From an uncultured euryarchaeote (GTDB lineage: Archaea; Thermoplasmatota; Poseidoniia; Poseidoniales; Poseidoniaceae): a stretch of 38,521 bases of DNA. The notes under the pieces were generated by a model. That model saw only the letters and a list, made by a program, of their open reading frames with translations. It had not been told where the DNA came from and ran no database searches. Positions 1 to 9,106 of the stretch are shown one piece after another; the first letter of the stretch is position 1; each line of letters starts with the position of its first letter. Location: NCBI GenBank assembly GCA_937911345.1, contig CALDPP010000070.1, positions 1 to 38,521 on the forward strand. Reading direction: 5' to 3'. The position numbers and the translations under genes were made by a program.

Positions 1-2169
1 GCCAAATAAAAGTAAAATGAATACAATAATCGAGATGCTAAGCGGTGAAAAAATTTCTATTCTGTCATCAATTGATTCTTTTTCCGTTATGCCAGAATTT
101 GATTCACATCCGTCTGGAATCTGATTAAAATCATCGTCAATATTATCATCATAACCTGTACATTTATCTTCAAGATCACTAATTCCATCATTGTCTGTAT
201 CTAGTTGTGATAAATCACACCCATTTGCATTAGATTCCAATCCATTAGTCAACGAACTATTGGCGCAAAGATCCAGATCGTTAGGTACTCCATCACGGTC
301 TGAGTCAATTATATCATCACAATAATCTGGTACACTATCACTGTCTAGGTCAATATTATCATCATAACCTGGACATAAATCATTAATATCAGCCACATTA
401 TCTCCATCCGAATCGATTAAATCATCACAATCATCTGGTATTCCGTCATTATCCATGTCGAAATAGTCATCGTAACCAGGACAGACATCATCCCTATCTG
501 AAACAGAATCATAATCACTATCTATCAAGGAATCACATCCGTCGGGAATTGTATCATTATCGACGTCAATACTATCATCAAAATTAGCACATACGTCCAA
601 TGAATCATCAATTCCGTCGCTATCTGTATCGTCTATACATCCATCACCATCTACATCATATGGCAGTGATTCTTCATTTGGACAGTTATCCTGCCAGTTT
701 TCGATATAATCTATTGGTTCCAAAACTCTACCTTTCAATGCAGGTTCAGAGGAATAATGTCTTGTAACTTTGAATACCTTGTTACCATTACCTTCGAATA
801 TAGAATCACCTTGAGTCATTATTCCAAGATTATTAACAGGGCTAATATATTTCCAGACTATCTCTCCGGAGTAATCAACTTCGATCAAAGTACCCTGCAT
901 TCCGAATGTAATTAGGGTATTACCATTTGATAATCGTGTACTGCCTGAAATTGCTGACGAATACATTTCAACTCCAACATCCCAAGTCCATGATAGGTTA
1001 TTTGGTCCGAACGGTTCTACTGAGTCGATGTCATACACATAGCCGTTGATAGGTGTCTCGATTACATCAACTGATGAATATAGAGTCTCTCTACCATTGC
1101 CATTGTTAAACAACATCAATTTTCCTTCATCAGGGAAACCAGGCTGTATCCATTGAATGTCATGTTGAGCAAAGGAAACTTGGTCTTCAGGACCTCCTCT
1201 TTGATAACTTTCGGGATTCCCATACCGATACAGAATATCGCCGCCCATGCCACTGTTACCACCAGTGTGTCCTGCGGCTTCTTCAGTAGTAGTGCTATGG
1301 TCAATTATGTATATTTCATTGGTATTTTTACAGGATATCGCAATTTGGTCTAGGATTGGATTATAGTCAATTCCATTGCAATGCAGCCAATCTCTGCCAC
1401 CAGAAGCACTGCCAGCAGCATCAATAAAATTCACGTCTAATAATTCTGGGTGTTCTGAAACAACTCCATAATTAGCCTTAGTCGAATCATAATCTTGGAT
1501 TAGATGGTCCCAGAAAGTCCACTGCCATACAATTTCAGCATTGTCAGTCCCAACAGGTTTCACTTCAATTATTCTATCTGGCCACACTGAAGTTGTCCCC
1601 AATGCCCGACTTGAATCGTCTTGTGGATACTTTCCAGCCTCAGCAGCTTCTGATTCATTCCGATATTCCCATGCAATCATTAAGAAATTTCCATTCGGCA
1701 AAGGTTCGATATCATGATGACTACGGTATAATTCACTGGAATATGTCCAAGACCATTCCAACTCACCTTCCCAAGAAATTCTTTCAACCTTTCCTGCACT
1801 TCCTCCTCCGGTAAATTCGCCCGGTTGGTTATTGCCGAGGTTTGCAGTTCTGAGTAGGTCACCATCATCTAACAAATATGCAGACATACCTGGTCTATGA
1901 TTTCCCGGCGAAATCCACTGATGAACTTCCCTACCATAGTGGTCAATCAAGTATGATGTGTTAGACGCCATTGGTGAAAATAATGTATAACCTTCTTCAA
2001 TATTATCTGTGCAGTAAATAAGTCCAATAGTCCACGTTTCATTCCTGTTGGCAGAACATATAGATTCGTTCATCGATAGTGATACATTGTCTGTTGCCAA
2101 TTGTTGGAATTCTACAGGCATTGATGCAATGAAGAATAGTATCACCAGAGTGAAGGATCTAATCTTCAT
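1..2169 (-). CDS. Secreted arylsulfotransferase-fold (ASST-like) protein with thrombospondin type 3 repeats, partial
   Basis: This frame starts with ATG at 2169 and stays open for 723 codons to the left edge, so the C-terminus is missing. The first ~20 residues are a hydrophobic signal peptide after Lys-Ile-Arg. Residues ~40-480 have the order and motifs of the arylsulfotransferase (ASST/Arylsulfotran) beta-propeller family: HHDIEPLPNGNFL, a WDHLIQDYDS stretch, NEIYIIDHSTTTEEA, GGDILYRYGNPESY, QHDIQWI and RLSNGNTLITFG. From about residue 500 come Asp-rich thrombospondin type 3 (TSP3) calcium-binding repeats, followed by a hydrophobic segment at the edge that is probably a membrane anchor. The family transfers sulfate between phenolic compounds or has uncharacterised extracellular roles; substrate and catalytic His are not assigned here. 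It lies 28 nt downstream of the transketolase C-terminal gene on the same strand. The fold is well supported, the activity is not. Confidence 0.85.
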   Translation of the reverse strand, partial: MKIRSFTLVILFFIASMPVEFQQLATDNVSLSMNESICSANRNETWTIGLIYCTDNIEEGYTLFSPMASNTSYLIDHYGREVHQWISPGNHRPGMSAYLLDDGDLLRTANLGNNQPGEFTGGGSAGKVERISWEGELEWSWTYSSELYRSHHDIEPLPNGNFLMIAWEYRNESEAAEAGKYPQDDSSRALGTTSVWPDRIIEVKPVGTDNAEIVWQWTFWDHLIQDYDSTKANYGVVSEHPELLDVNFIDAAGSASGGRDWLHCNGIDYNPILDQIAISCKNTNEIYIIDHSTTTEEAAGHTGGNSGMGGDILYRYGNPESYQRGGPEDQVSFAQHDIQWIQPGFPDEGKLMLFNNGNGRETLYSSVDVIETPINGYVYDIDSVEPFGPNNLSWTWDVGVEMYSSAISGSTRLSNGNTLITFGMQGTLIEVDYSGEIVWKYISPVNNLGIMTQGDSIFEGNGNKVFKVTRHYSSEPALKGRVLEPIDYIENWQDNCPNEESLPYDVDGDGCIDDTDSDGIDDSLDVCANFDDSIDVDNDTIPDGCDSLIDSDYDSVSDRDDVCPGYDDYFDMDNDGIPDDCDDLIDSDGDNVADINDLCPGYDDNIDLDSDSVPDYCDDIIDSDRDGVPNDLDLCANSSLTNGLESNANGCDLSQLDTDNDGISDLEDKCTGYDDNIDDDFNQIPDGCESNSGITEKESIDDRIEIFSPLSISIIVFILLLFG
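100..660 (-). repeat. Thrombospondin type 3 (TSP3) calcium-binding repeat block
   Basis: Inside the ASST-like gene there are about five copies of a ~36-residue unit with the pattern DSDxDxVxDxxDxCPGYDDxxDxDxDxxPDxCDD. The CPGYDD-type core recurs at about 579-592, 471-484 and 363-376 (exactly 108 nt apart), with a diverged copy near 262 and another at 150-163. Each unit has paired cysteines and alternating aspartates, as in TSP3 repeats, which bind calcium and form stiff extracellular stalks. Here the block joins the propeller to a hydrophobic C-terminal segment. Confidence 0.85.
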
Positions 2170-2197
2170 GTTTAATCTGAGATAATTCTCTTATTCA

Positions 2198-3133
2198 TCA
2201 CTTACGATTGATTGCTCTAGTTGCTGACTTGGTGATGTATGGCGCTGAAATCTCCATTAATTCAAGCATCTCGTCTGCTTGTCCTGATTCACCAAATCTG
2301 TCATTTACACCGACTCTTTCTAATGGAATAGGGATGTTAGATGATAGATATTCCGCAACTGCACCACCTAATCCACCTATCACGCTGTGATCTTCAGCAG
2401 TAACAATTGCACCGCATTTCTTGGCTAGAGAATTTACTAATTCGGTATCAAGTGGCTTTATTGTATGCATGTCAACAATTGTTGCTTCAATGCCCATGCC
2501 TGCTAATTCATCTGCTGACTTTAAGGCCTCTGAAACCATTACTCCACAGGCAATTATGGCTACATCACCGCCCTCTCGAAGAACAATACCTTTTCCAATC
2601 TCAATTTCATCTTCACGGCCATCATACAAAACAGGAGTTTTGTTCCTCGCCGTTCTAGTATAACTAGGCTGATTGACACTCGCCAATTTGGTGGTCAACA
2701 CTCTTGTGCTCACGTCATCGCAGGGGTGCATTACAATTACATTTGGTAGAGTCCTAAAGATTGCCAGATCTTCGATTGACTGTGCAGATGAACCGTCGGT
2801 ACCTGTGTGAGTTCCACCATGGCTGCCACATAAGTGAACGGCTAGATTTGGCCTTGCAACTCCGTTTCTCATTTGTTCAAATGCTCTTTCGGTAAAAATA
2901 GCAAATGTACTAGCGAACGGGATGTATCCTGACGATGCTAGTCCAGCAGCAGTGAGCAGCATATTTTGCTCCCCTATGCCACATGAAACAGTCCGTTCTG
3001 GATGTGCTTTCCTAAAGTGAAGAGATTTCGTGGATTTACCTAAATCGGCTTCTAAAACTACAACTTTTTCATTACTAGCTAAATCTAGTAGTGCTTGACC
3101 ATATCCATCTCTGGTGGCAGCCATTCTACTCAT
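2198..3133 (-). CDS. Transketolase, C-terminal subunit
   Basis: This 311-residue protein holds the pyrimidine-binding and C-terminal domains of transketolase, which in many archaea is encoded as two genes. The pyrimidine-domain hallmark SCGIGEQNMLLTAAGLA is at residues ~50-67, followed by PFASTFAIFTERAFEQ and GTHTGTDGSSAQSIEDLA, which match transketolase/DXS-type chains. The C-terminal domain contains VTAEDHSVIGGLGGAV. With the upstream subunit it should form a thiamine-diphosphate enzyme that moves two-carbon units between sugar phosphates in the non-oxidative pentose phosphate pathway. The start overlaps the stop of the N-terminal subunit by 4 nt, so the two are translationally coupled. A second ATG three codons downstream is an alternative start. 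Confidence 0.93.
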   Translation of the reverse strand: MSRMAATRDGYGQALLDLASNEKVVVLEADLGKSTKSLHFRKAHPERTVSCGIGEQNMLLTAAGLASSGYIPFASTFAIFTERAFEQMRNGVARPNLAVHLCGSHGGTHTGTDGSSAQSIEDLAIFRTLPNVIVMHPCDDVSTRVLTTKLASVNQPSYTRTARNKTPVLYDGREDEIEIGKGIVLREGGDVAIIACGVMVSEALKSADELAGMGIEATIVDMHTIKPLDTELVNSLAKKCGAIVTAEDHSVIGGLGGAVAEYLSSNIPIPLERVGVNDRFGESGQADEMLELMEISAPYITKSATRAINRK

Positions 3134-3957
3134 GCAATCACCTCGCCTAACTCTTCCATTGCCACACGGAATTGTTCGTCATTTGGAGCTGCACCATGGA
3201 AAGCAGGATTATCTTCCATATATGACACTCCTTTTCCTTTAACCGTATGAGCAATCAAAATGGCTGGATTGTCATTAGTATTTACTAAGAAGTCTAATCC
3301 TTTGACAACTTCCTCAGTATTGTGGCCATCAATTTCCATAACCTCCCAACCGAATGATTTCCATTTTCCTGGAATGTCAAACATTCGCATTTGGGATTCA
3401 CAGAAATCATCATTTTGTATACGGTTTCGGTCAAGAATTACTTTCAAGTTACCCAACTCGTGATGCTTGGCTGCCATTGCTGCTTCCCATATGCTACCTT
3501 CTTGAATTTCTCCATCACCAACCATCACGAAGACATTTCGGTTACTACCATCTAATCTAGCGGCTATTGAACATCCCATTCCAAACGAAAGTCCCATCCC
3601 GAGGGAACCTGCAGAAAAGTCCACACCAGGGCACCATTTCATATCGACATGACCTTGACAAACGCCACCCAAAACCCTGTATGAGTGTAAATCTTCTTTG
3701 GTTATGAATCCCATTTCCGCAAGAATAGCATACATTCCTGGTGACGCATGTCCTTTTGAGAGGATGAATCTGTCACGATCACCCCAATCAGGGTCATCTG
3801 GTTTAACTCTCATGTAATTAGCATATAATGCACTAATTAGGTCAATTTCTGAAAGCGAGCCACCCGGATGTCCTGCTTGTGCTCTGTACACCATCTTAAC
3901 TATTTCAACACGGCATTTTCTAGCGAGTTCTTCCAGTTCAATTATCGATAAGGACAT
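3130..3957 (-). CDS. Transketolase, N-terminal (thiamine diphosphate-binding) subunit
   Basis: The 275-residue product is the N-terminal half of transketolase. It shows AGHPGGSLSEID near residue 27, SKGHASPGMYAIL near residue 67, and the thiamine diphosphate/Mg motif beginning VMVGDGEIQEGS with a downstream DRNRIQND (residues ~143-180). These bind the diphosphate and metal. It acts with the C-terminal subunit encoded directly downstream (4-nt overlap) in cytosolic ribose and erythrose phosphate interconversion. The 61-nt gap to the OPT transporter gene upstream on the same strand has no convincing TATA box, so the pair may be co-transcribed with it. Length and motifs fit archaeal split transketolases. 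Confidence 0.94.
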   Translation of the reverse strand: MSLSIIELEELARKCRVEIVKMVYRAQAGHPGGSLSEIDLISALYANYMRVKPDDPDWGDRDRFILSKGHASPGMYAILAEMGFITKEDLHSYRVLGGVCQGHVDMKWCPGVDFSAGSLGMGLSFGMGCSIAARLDGSNRNVFVMVGDGEIQEGSIWEAAMAAKHHELGNLKVILDRNRIQNDDFCESQMRMFDIPGKWKSFGWEVMEIDGHNTEEVVKGLDFLVNTNDNPAILIAHTVKGKGVSYMEDNPAFHGAAPNDEQFRVAMEELGEVIA

Positions 3958-4018
3958 GTTACGACCAAATGCAGGTCAACAAAGACAACCTTTGATGCTT
4001 TTGTTCATTGATATGACA

Positions 4019-6064
4019 TTATTTTGTCACTTTAAACATTGAAACAATTTTGCTAAATATGTCTCTTACAATTACTGAAAAATCCTTAACCAAGTTACCA
4101 TTTGTCGGTAATGACCTTGTTGCCAGCCACAAAAAGACTAGAACAAACCATCCGAAAAACATCAATGACAAGAAATTGTTTAACACACCGGTGTTGAAAA
4201 TTTCAGTCAAATCTATCTCTAGAACAATCAATAATGCGACAAGTACGCCTAGAATAGATTCTCCAGCAATGAACCCTGCCCCGATCAACACACCCCGATT
4301 TTCTACTTCTTTGGCCGCATCAACTGCCTTCTTTGAGGGCTTTTCCCTTAATTCACCATCCACCCTGAGGTGTGCGCTTCTAAAAGCAAAGTAGGATAGT
4401 ACTCCTCCTAACATGATTGGAACTGAGAGCCCAAGAGGAAGATATATTCCTATTGCGACACTCATTACAGGCATCTTAAGCCAAATTAATACAATAGCAA
4501 TGACTACACCAAGAATAATCATCTGCATGTTTACATCACCAACAAATGAACCTCTAACAATGTCTCCAATTAATTCTGCTTGCGGTGCAGTGAGTGCATT
4601 GTCACAACTTCTACCAGTTTCAGCAGCTTCTCTTAAACACGCAGTTTTTGTTATACCAAATGCATTGTGTAGTAACTTTAGAGTTGGGCCGATAACAAGG
4701 GCACCAGTGATAACTCCGATTATTTCAGCGGTTTGCTGTATCTTGGGTGTCGCACCTACCATATGGCCTGTCTTCAAATCCTGCATTACATCTCCGGCAA
4801 TTGCGGCTGAAGAAGCGACTATTGAAGCGATCAACATCGTAGCAAGCATCAAAGTTGGAGTGGACAAACCTAACATTAGATCTCCAATAATCCAGACAAG
4901 AGCAACGGTGAATAGCAAGGTAGCGATTGTCATGCCAGATACAGGAGAATTAGAAGACCCTACAACTCCAGCAATATATCCAGCAACAGCAGCAAAAAAG
5001 AAGGCAGTAACGGCTAGAAAAGCGGCACCAGCTAAAGACAGGATGAATGAACCTGTCTTCCACCAGTAAAACAGCAGTGTTAAACCCACAATTACTGTAC
5101 AAAATGCAAAGACAAATTTCATTGGCAAGTCTATTTCTGTTCGTAATAGATTCTCATCATCTCCAGTACTTGATTTTAGGGCCTTAGAAATACCAGTAAT
5201 TATGCTCTTTCTCATCGACCAGAGTGTGTAAAGGCCACCAACAACCATTGCCCCTACACCTGCGTATCTTATCTGCGTAGCCCATATCCATTTGAATTGT
5301 TCAATACTGGAATCTCCTTGCCCCCATCCGTTGATTAATCCATACATCGGGACTAAAATCATGAATCCGAACATCCCACCAAGGAAGATAAATGATGCAA
5401 TTCTTATTCCAACAATAAATCCTACAGACAATAAAGCGACTGATAGGTCAATTCCGCCATAGATTTTTGTCCCCATAAAATCTACTACACCCTCTACTGT
5501 ATGGTGAGTTGCTTGAAATCCTTTGACCATAAGACCGTATATAGCACCAATGCCGAGTGCATACAGAATTGCTTGTGATCCTTCGCCACCCTCTTCGCCA
5601 GCAACAAGAACTTCACGACATGCAACACCTTCTGGATATGGAAGGGCTTCCTCAACGATAAATAATCGTCTTAATGCGATAGTAAACATTGTTCCCATTA
5701 ATCCCCCGAGTAAGGCGATTATTGTGGTTTCAAGTAATTGTATGTCATCCCACAGGTTTGGAATAACCAATAATGCTGGAACTGTAAAAATGACCCCAGC
5801 AGCAAGTGATTCACCAGCACTAGCCATTGTTTGAACAGCATTATTTTCAAGAATTGTCACTTCTTTGAATAAAGATCTCAAAATAATCATTGACATTACT
5901 GCGGCAGGGATACTAGCAGAAACTGTCATACCTGCGTACAGACCGAGGTATGCATTTGCTGCAGTCATCAAAATACCGAGCAAAATTCCAACAATAACAA
6001 CTCTAACAGTTAATTCAAGGGGAGATTCACTCGCTGGGATGTAAGGTTCCCCATGTTCTGCCAT
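4019..6064 (-). CDS. OPT-family oligopeptide/metal-chelate transporter
   Basis: A polytopic membrane protein of 681 residues with about 14-16 hydrophobic segments. Family marks include the N-terminal AYLGLYAGMTVSASIPAA, GVVGSSNSPVSGMTI in the middle and GDVMQDLKTGHMVGATP, typical of the prokaryotic branch of the OPT superfamily. Members import oligopeptides or metal chelates by proton coupling; the substrate cannot be read from sequence. I place the start at the ATG at 6064 (MAEHGEPYIPAS), because the 28 residues encoded upstream in frame look unlike the family and would leave almost no upstream region. A loop with two cysteines (ACLREAAETGRSC) precedes a late membrane segment. It is divergent from the P-type ATPase gene across ~107 nt. 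Confidence 0.9.
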   Translation of the reverse strand: MAEHGEPYIPASESPLELTVRVVIVGILLGILMTAANAYLGLYAGMTVSASIPAAVMSMIILRSLFKEVTILENNAVQTMASAGESLAAGVIFTVPALLVIPNLWDDIQLLETTIIALLGGLMGTMFTIALRRLFIVEEALPYPEGVACREVLVAGEEGGEGSQAILYALGIGAIYGLMVKGFQATHHTVEGVVDFMGTKIYGGIDLSVALLSVGFIVGIRIASFIFLGGMFGFMILVPMYGLINGWGQGDSSIEQFKWIWATQIRYAGVGAMVVGGLYTLWSMRKSIITGISKALKSSTGDDENLLRTEIDLPMKFVFAFCTVIVGLTLLFYWWKTGSFILSLAGAAFLAVTAFFFAAVAGYIAGVVGSSNSPVSGMTIATLLFTVALVWIIGDLMLGLSTPTLMLATMLIASIVASSAAIAGDVMQDLKTGHMVGATPKIQQTAEIIGVITGALVIGPTLKLLHNAFGITKTACLREAAETGRSCDNALTAPQAELIGDIVRGSFVGDVNMQMIILGVVIAIVLIWLKMPVMSVAIGIYLPLGLSVPIMLGGVLSYFAFRSAHLRVDGELREKPSKKAVDAAKEVENRGVLIGAGFIAGESILGVLVALLIVLEIDLTEIFNTGVLNNFLSLMFFGWFVLVFLWLATRSLPTNGNLVKDFSVIVRDIFSKIVSMFKVTK

Positions 6065-6171
6065 GGACCTGCTAAAAATTTCATATTGTTGAAAACATCG
6101 CCCAAAAGATGGGAATACCACCATCAATATGATAAGATGATTTTGCATCGTTTAAAGTAAGGTTATTGCTT

Positions 6172-9063
6172 ATGGATGATAATTGGCATAATTTGGAACC
6201 TTTGGATGTAATGATTGAATTTGATGTGCAAAGGACTGGACTTTCTGATACGGAAGTCATTACTCGAAGGGGAAAATATGGTGAAAATAAACTTGCAGAA
6301 CCAGAGCGAGTACCTGGTTGGAAGAGATTTTTATCACAATATAATGATCCACTAAATTATCTTTTAATTGGGGCGGCTATTGTTGCATTACTCATTCATC
6401 CAGATGAGCCGGGAGATGCAATTTTTATCTTCATGGTGTTAACTGCTAATGCATATTTTGGATATTGGCAGGAAGGGCAAGCAGAGCAAGCTATGGAGTC
6501 GCTCAAAAAAATGTCCGTTTCACAGTGCGTTGTCGTTAGAAATGATACTGATATAGAAATTGCAACTTCGGAATTGGTACCTGGTGATATTGTTAATCTA
6601 TATGAGGGATTAAACGTTCCTGCGGACATCAGAATTTTAGAATCATACCAGTGTAAGATCGATGAATCAGCATTAACCGGTGAGTCCTTGACGATAGAGA
6701 AATCGATAGAATCTCTGCCGAGTGATACATTACTTGCTGACAGAAAAAATATGGCATTTATGGGGACTAATGTTGCATCTGGTAGGGCAGTAGGCATTGT
6801 TGTATCAACAGGTATGAAGACACAACTTGGAAAGATTGCTAGCGATATTGCAAGTTCAGATACCCCAAAGACCCCACTAGAATTAAAGTTAGAATCGTTA
6901 GGAAAGTTCCTTGGTTTTATTGCATTAATTGTTGCAGTTTTGTTGGTGTCTATTGAAATGATAATTGCCTATGGAAATCCCAAAGTCGACATTTGGGAAG
7001 CAGCAGTTGATCAATTTATAATCGCAATAGCAATATTTGTTGCAATTGTTCCAGAGGGTCTTCCTATAATACTGGTAATTACCCTCGCCTTGGGAATGAG
7101 AAATATGGCCAAGCACAAGGCAATTATTCGGCGGATGAAGGCTGTTGAAACACTTGGTTCAACCACCGTTATTTGTTCTGACAAGACGGGTACTTTGACA
7201 AAGAATCAAATGACTGCGCGACAAATCTCTACCACGGAAGGAGATTTTCAAATAACTGGAGAAGGATTCAAACCCAAAGGCGAGATACTTTTTGATGGCA
7301 AACCATTAGGCGATGATGAACTATCTAGACACCAGAATAATTTAGGTTTTAGACTAGCTGCTGCGTGTCTAAGTTTATGCCATAATTCACAAATCACCAA
7401 AGTAGACGGATTGTGGGAAGCACTAGGTGACCCAACTGACTCCGCATGTGCTGTTGCTGGTTGGAAGATTAACGGAGATGTGCAAAAATTCGCTCAACGA
7501 CACAGCCGTCTTCACGAGTTTTTCTTTGATACCAAAAGAAAGCGAATGTCGGTAATTCATGAGTATGAAGGAGAGAAGTGGGTTTTCTCAAAAGGAGGTG
7601 CTGGAGGATACATCCATTTGGTGGATTGGAAAGTTTCAGGTGATGAAATCGTACCTATCGATGAAAATGATTTCAAACGTGCCGAGGATGCTAACAGAGA
7701 CATGGCTGGAAAAGCCATGAGAGTATTGGCACTATGCGCTCGTCGTCTTGATGATGAGGAGGACATGTATGACATGGAAAAAATAGAGTCTGGATTAATC
7801 TTCCTCGGTCTAATCGGAATTATGGATCCTCCTAGGCCAGAGGTAAAAGATGCCATTGCAATATGTCAAAAAGCCGGCATTAAGGTCAAGATGATAACAG
7901 GCGACCAACAATTTACTGCTACAGCAATCGGTAAAGAACTAGGAATTACTGACGGTGGAATACCTGCAGTAAATGGCGGTTCTATTGCTCAATTCTCTGA
8001 TCCAGAGATGGATGAAGCGGCTGCGAACTCTACAATATTCTCAAGAGTTACTCCAGACCAAAAAATGCGAATAGTAAGTTCTCTACAAAGTCAAGGAGAG
8101 ATTGTGGCTATGACAGGTGATGGGGTAAACGATGCACCCGCATTATCTCGGGCAAATATCGGAATAGCAATGGGTATAGCTGGTACTGATGTTGCAAAAG
8201 ATGCAGCAGATATGGTGCTGCAAGATGATAATTTCGCCAACATTGTTCATGCTGTTGAAGAAGGTAGAAAAATATACCAAAACATACGAAATTTCGTTAG
8301 ATATCAAGTATCTACTAACGTTGCTGCGGTATCATTAATCGTTATATCTACACTCATTTTTGGCTGGAATTTGCCATTAACTGCAACGCAAATTCTGGTT
8401 ATCAATATCTTGATGGATGGTCCTCCCGCAGTGGCCTTGGGAGTTGAAAAGAAGCATGGGAACGTGATGAATAGGCCGCCAAGACCGGTTGATGAAGGGT
8501 TGCCAAATAGAAACGATATTTGGTTGATATTTTATCTCGGTGCAGTAATGGTAACTGGTACCTTGATTGTATTTTTCCTAGCAGGTGGCGGCCTAGAGAC
8601 TTGTGAGGGTCTTCCTCTGTCTGATGGTTCGAATCTGCCATTTGATCAGGCCGCTTGTGAAGCCGGTGATGAGGCCGAGATTTTGAAATGGGAATCTTAC
8701 GCTGATGATAGATTTGTTCATGCACAAACCATGACATTATCTGTATTTATCATGTTCCAGCTGTTTAATGTCATGAATTGTCGCTCACAGGAAGAGAGTA
8801 TATTCTCATTGGGTGTATTTTCCAACAAAGCCATAAATATCGCATTTTTGGTATCCTTCGCACTATTGTTATTCTTTGTCCAACTAGCAGACTTCACCAT
8901 ACCATTCACTAGTTTCGAAATTGGTGGTTTGCTTTCAACAAAGGTGTTGTCAATGAATGATTGGGGCATAATAATCTCAGTCGCTGTGCTAGTTGTTGTA
9001 ATTGAAGAATTTAGGAAATTTATTGTTAACTCCAAAATTTTTGCAATAAACAGCCGCCCTTAG
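6172..9063 (+). CDS. P-type Ca2+/Mn2+-type cation ATPase (SPCA/PMR1-like)
   Basis: A 963-residue P-type ATPase with an N-terminal cation-ATPase domain, actuator motif LTGES (~170), VPEGLPI in membrane helix 4, phosphorylation motif DKTGTLT with Asp at ~337, MITGD and the hinge TGDGVNDAPAL. Helices 5-6 read STNVAAVSL and INILMDGPPA, closely like yeast PMR1/SPCA pumps and unlike SERCA, which has a site I glutamate in helix 5; this suggests one ion site, for Ca2+ or Mn2+ export. The nucleotide-binding KGAPE motif is replaced by KGGAGG (~474). A loop between C-terminal helices carries two cysteines. ATG 6172 is preferred over an in-frame TTG at 6166. A TATA-like TTTAAAG lies ~20 nt upstream, divergent from the OPT gene. 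Ion specificity is inferred. Confidence 0.9.
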   Translation: MDDNWHNLEPLDVMIEFDVQRTGLSDTEVITRRGKYGENKLAEPERVPGWKRFLSQYNDPLNYLLIGAAIVALLIHPDEPGDAIFIFMVLTANAYFGYWQEGQAEQAMESLKKMSVSQCVVVRNDTDIEIATSELVPGDIVNLYEGLNVPADIRILESYQCKIDESALTGESLTIEKSIESLPSDTLLADRKNMAFMGTNVASGRAVGIVVSTGMKTQLGKIASDIASSDTPKTPLELKLESLGKFLGFIALIVAVLLVSIEMIIAYGNPKVDIWEAAVDQFIIAIAIFVAIVPEGLPIILVITLALGMRNMAKHKAIIRRMKAVETLGSTTVICSDKTGTLTKNQMTARQISTTEGDFQITGEGFKPKGEILFDGKPLGDDELSRHQNNLGFRLAAACLSLCHNSQITKVDGLWEALGDPTDSACAVAGWKINGDVQKFAQRHSRLHEFFFDTKRKRMSVIHEYEGEKWVFSKGGAGGYIHLVDWKVSGDEIVPIDENDFKRAEDANRDMAGKAMRVLALCARRLDDEEDMYDMEKIESGLIFLGLIGIMDPPRPEVKDAIAICQKAGIKVKMITGDQQFTATAIGKELGITDGGIPAVNGGSIAQFSDPEMDEAAANSTIFSRVTPDQKMRIVSSLQSQGEIVAMTGDGVNDAPALSRANIGIAMGIAGTDVAKDAADMVLQDDNFANIVHAVEEGRKIYQNIRNFVRYQVSTNVAAVSLIVISTLIFGWNLPLTATQILVINILMDGPPAVALGVEKKHGNVMNRPPRPVDEGLPNRNDIWLIFYLGAVMVTGTLIVFFLAGGGLETCEGLPLSDGSNLPFDQAACEAGDEAEILKWESYADDRFVHAQTMTLSVFIMFQLFNVMNCRSQEESIFSLGVFSNKAINIAFLVSFALLLFFVQLADFTIPFTSFEIGGLLSTKVLSMNDWGIIISVAVLVVVIEEFRKFIVNSKIFAINSRP

Positions 9064-9072
9064 AATTTGTAC

Positions 9073-9081
9073 ATATATATT
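9073..9081 (+). promoter_or_regulatory. TATA box upstream of mqnE
   Basis: The sequence ATATATATT is centred about 30 nt upstream of the mqnE ATG at 9107, immediately after the ATPase stop. That spacing would put transcription initiation close to the start codon, as in the leaderless messages common in archaea. No ribosome binding site is visible before this ATG, which agrees. Confidence 0.5.
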
Positions 9082-9106
9082 TGAAGTATGGCAAAGAGCA
9101 TATGGC

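Noticed and set aside
150-600. Regularly spaced repeats resembling a CRISPR array
   Set aside because: The 108-nt period is a multiple of three inside an open reading frame and encodes TSP3 protein repeats; there are no constant repeats with unique spacers.
4413-5069. A 218-codon open frame on the plus strand
   Set aside because: It lies fully antisense to the OPT transporter gene, whose motifs are clear; the translated product resembles no family I know and has shadow-like composition.
6065-6148. 28-residue N-terminal extension of the OPT transporter
   Set aside because: Unlike the family N-terminus, and it would occupy the divergent promoter region; MAEHGEPYIPAS is the natural opening.
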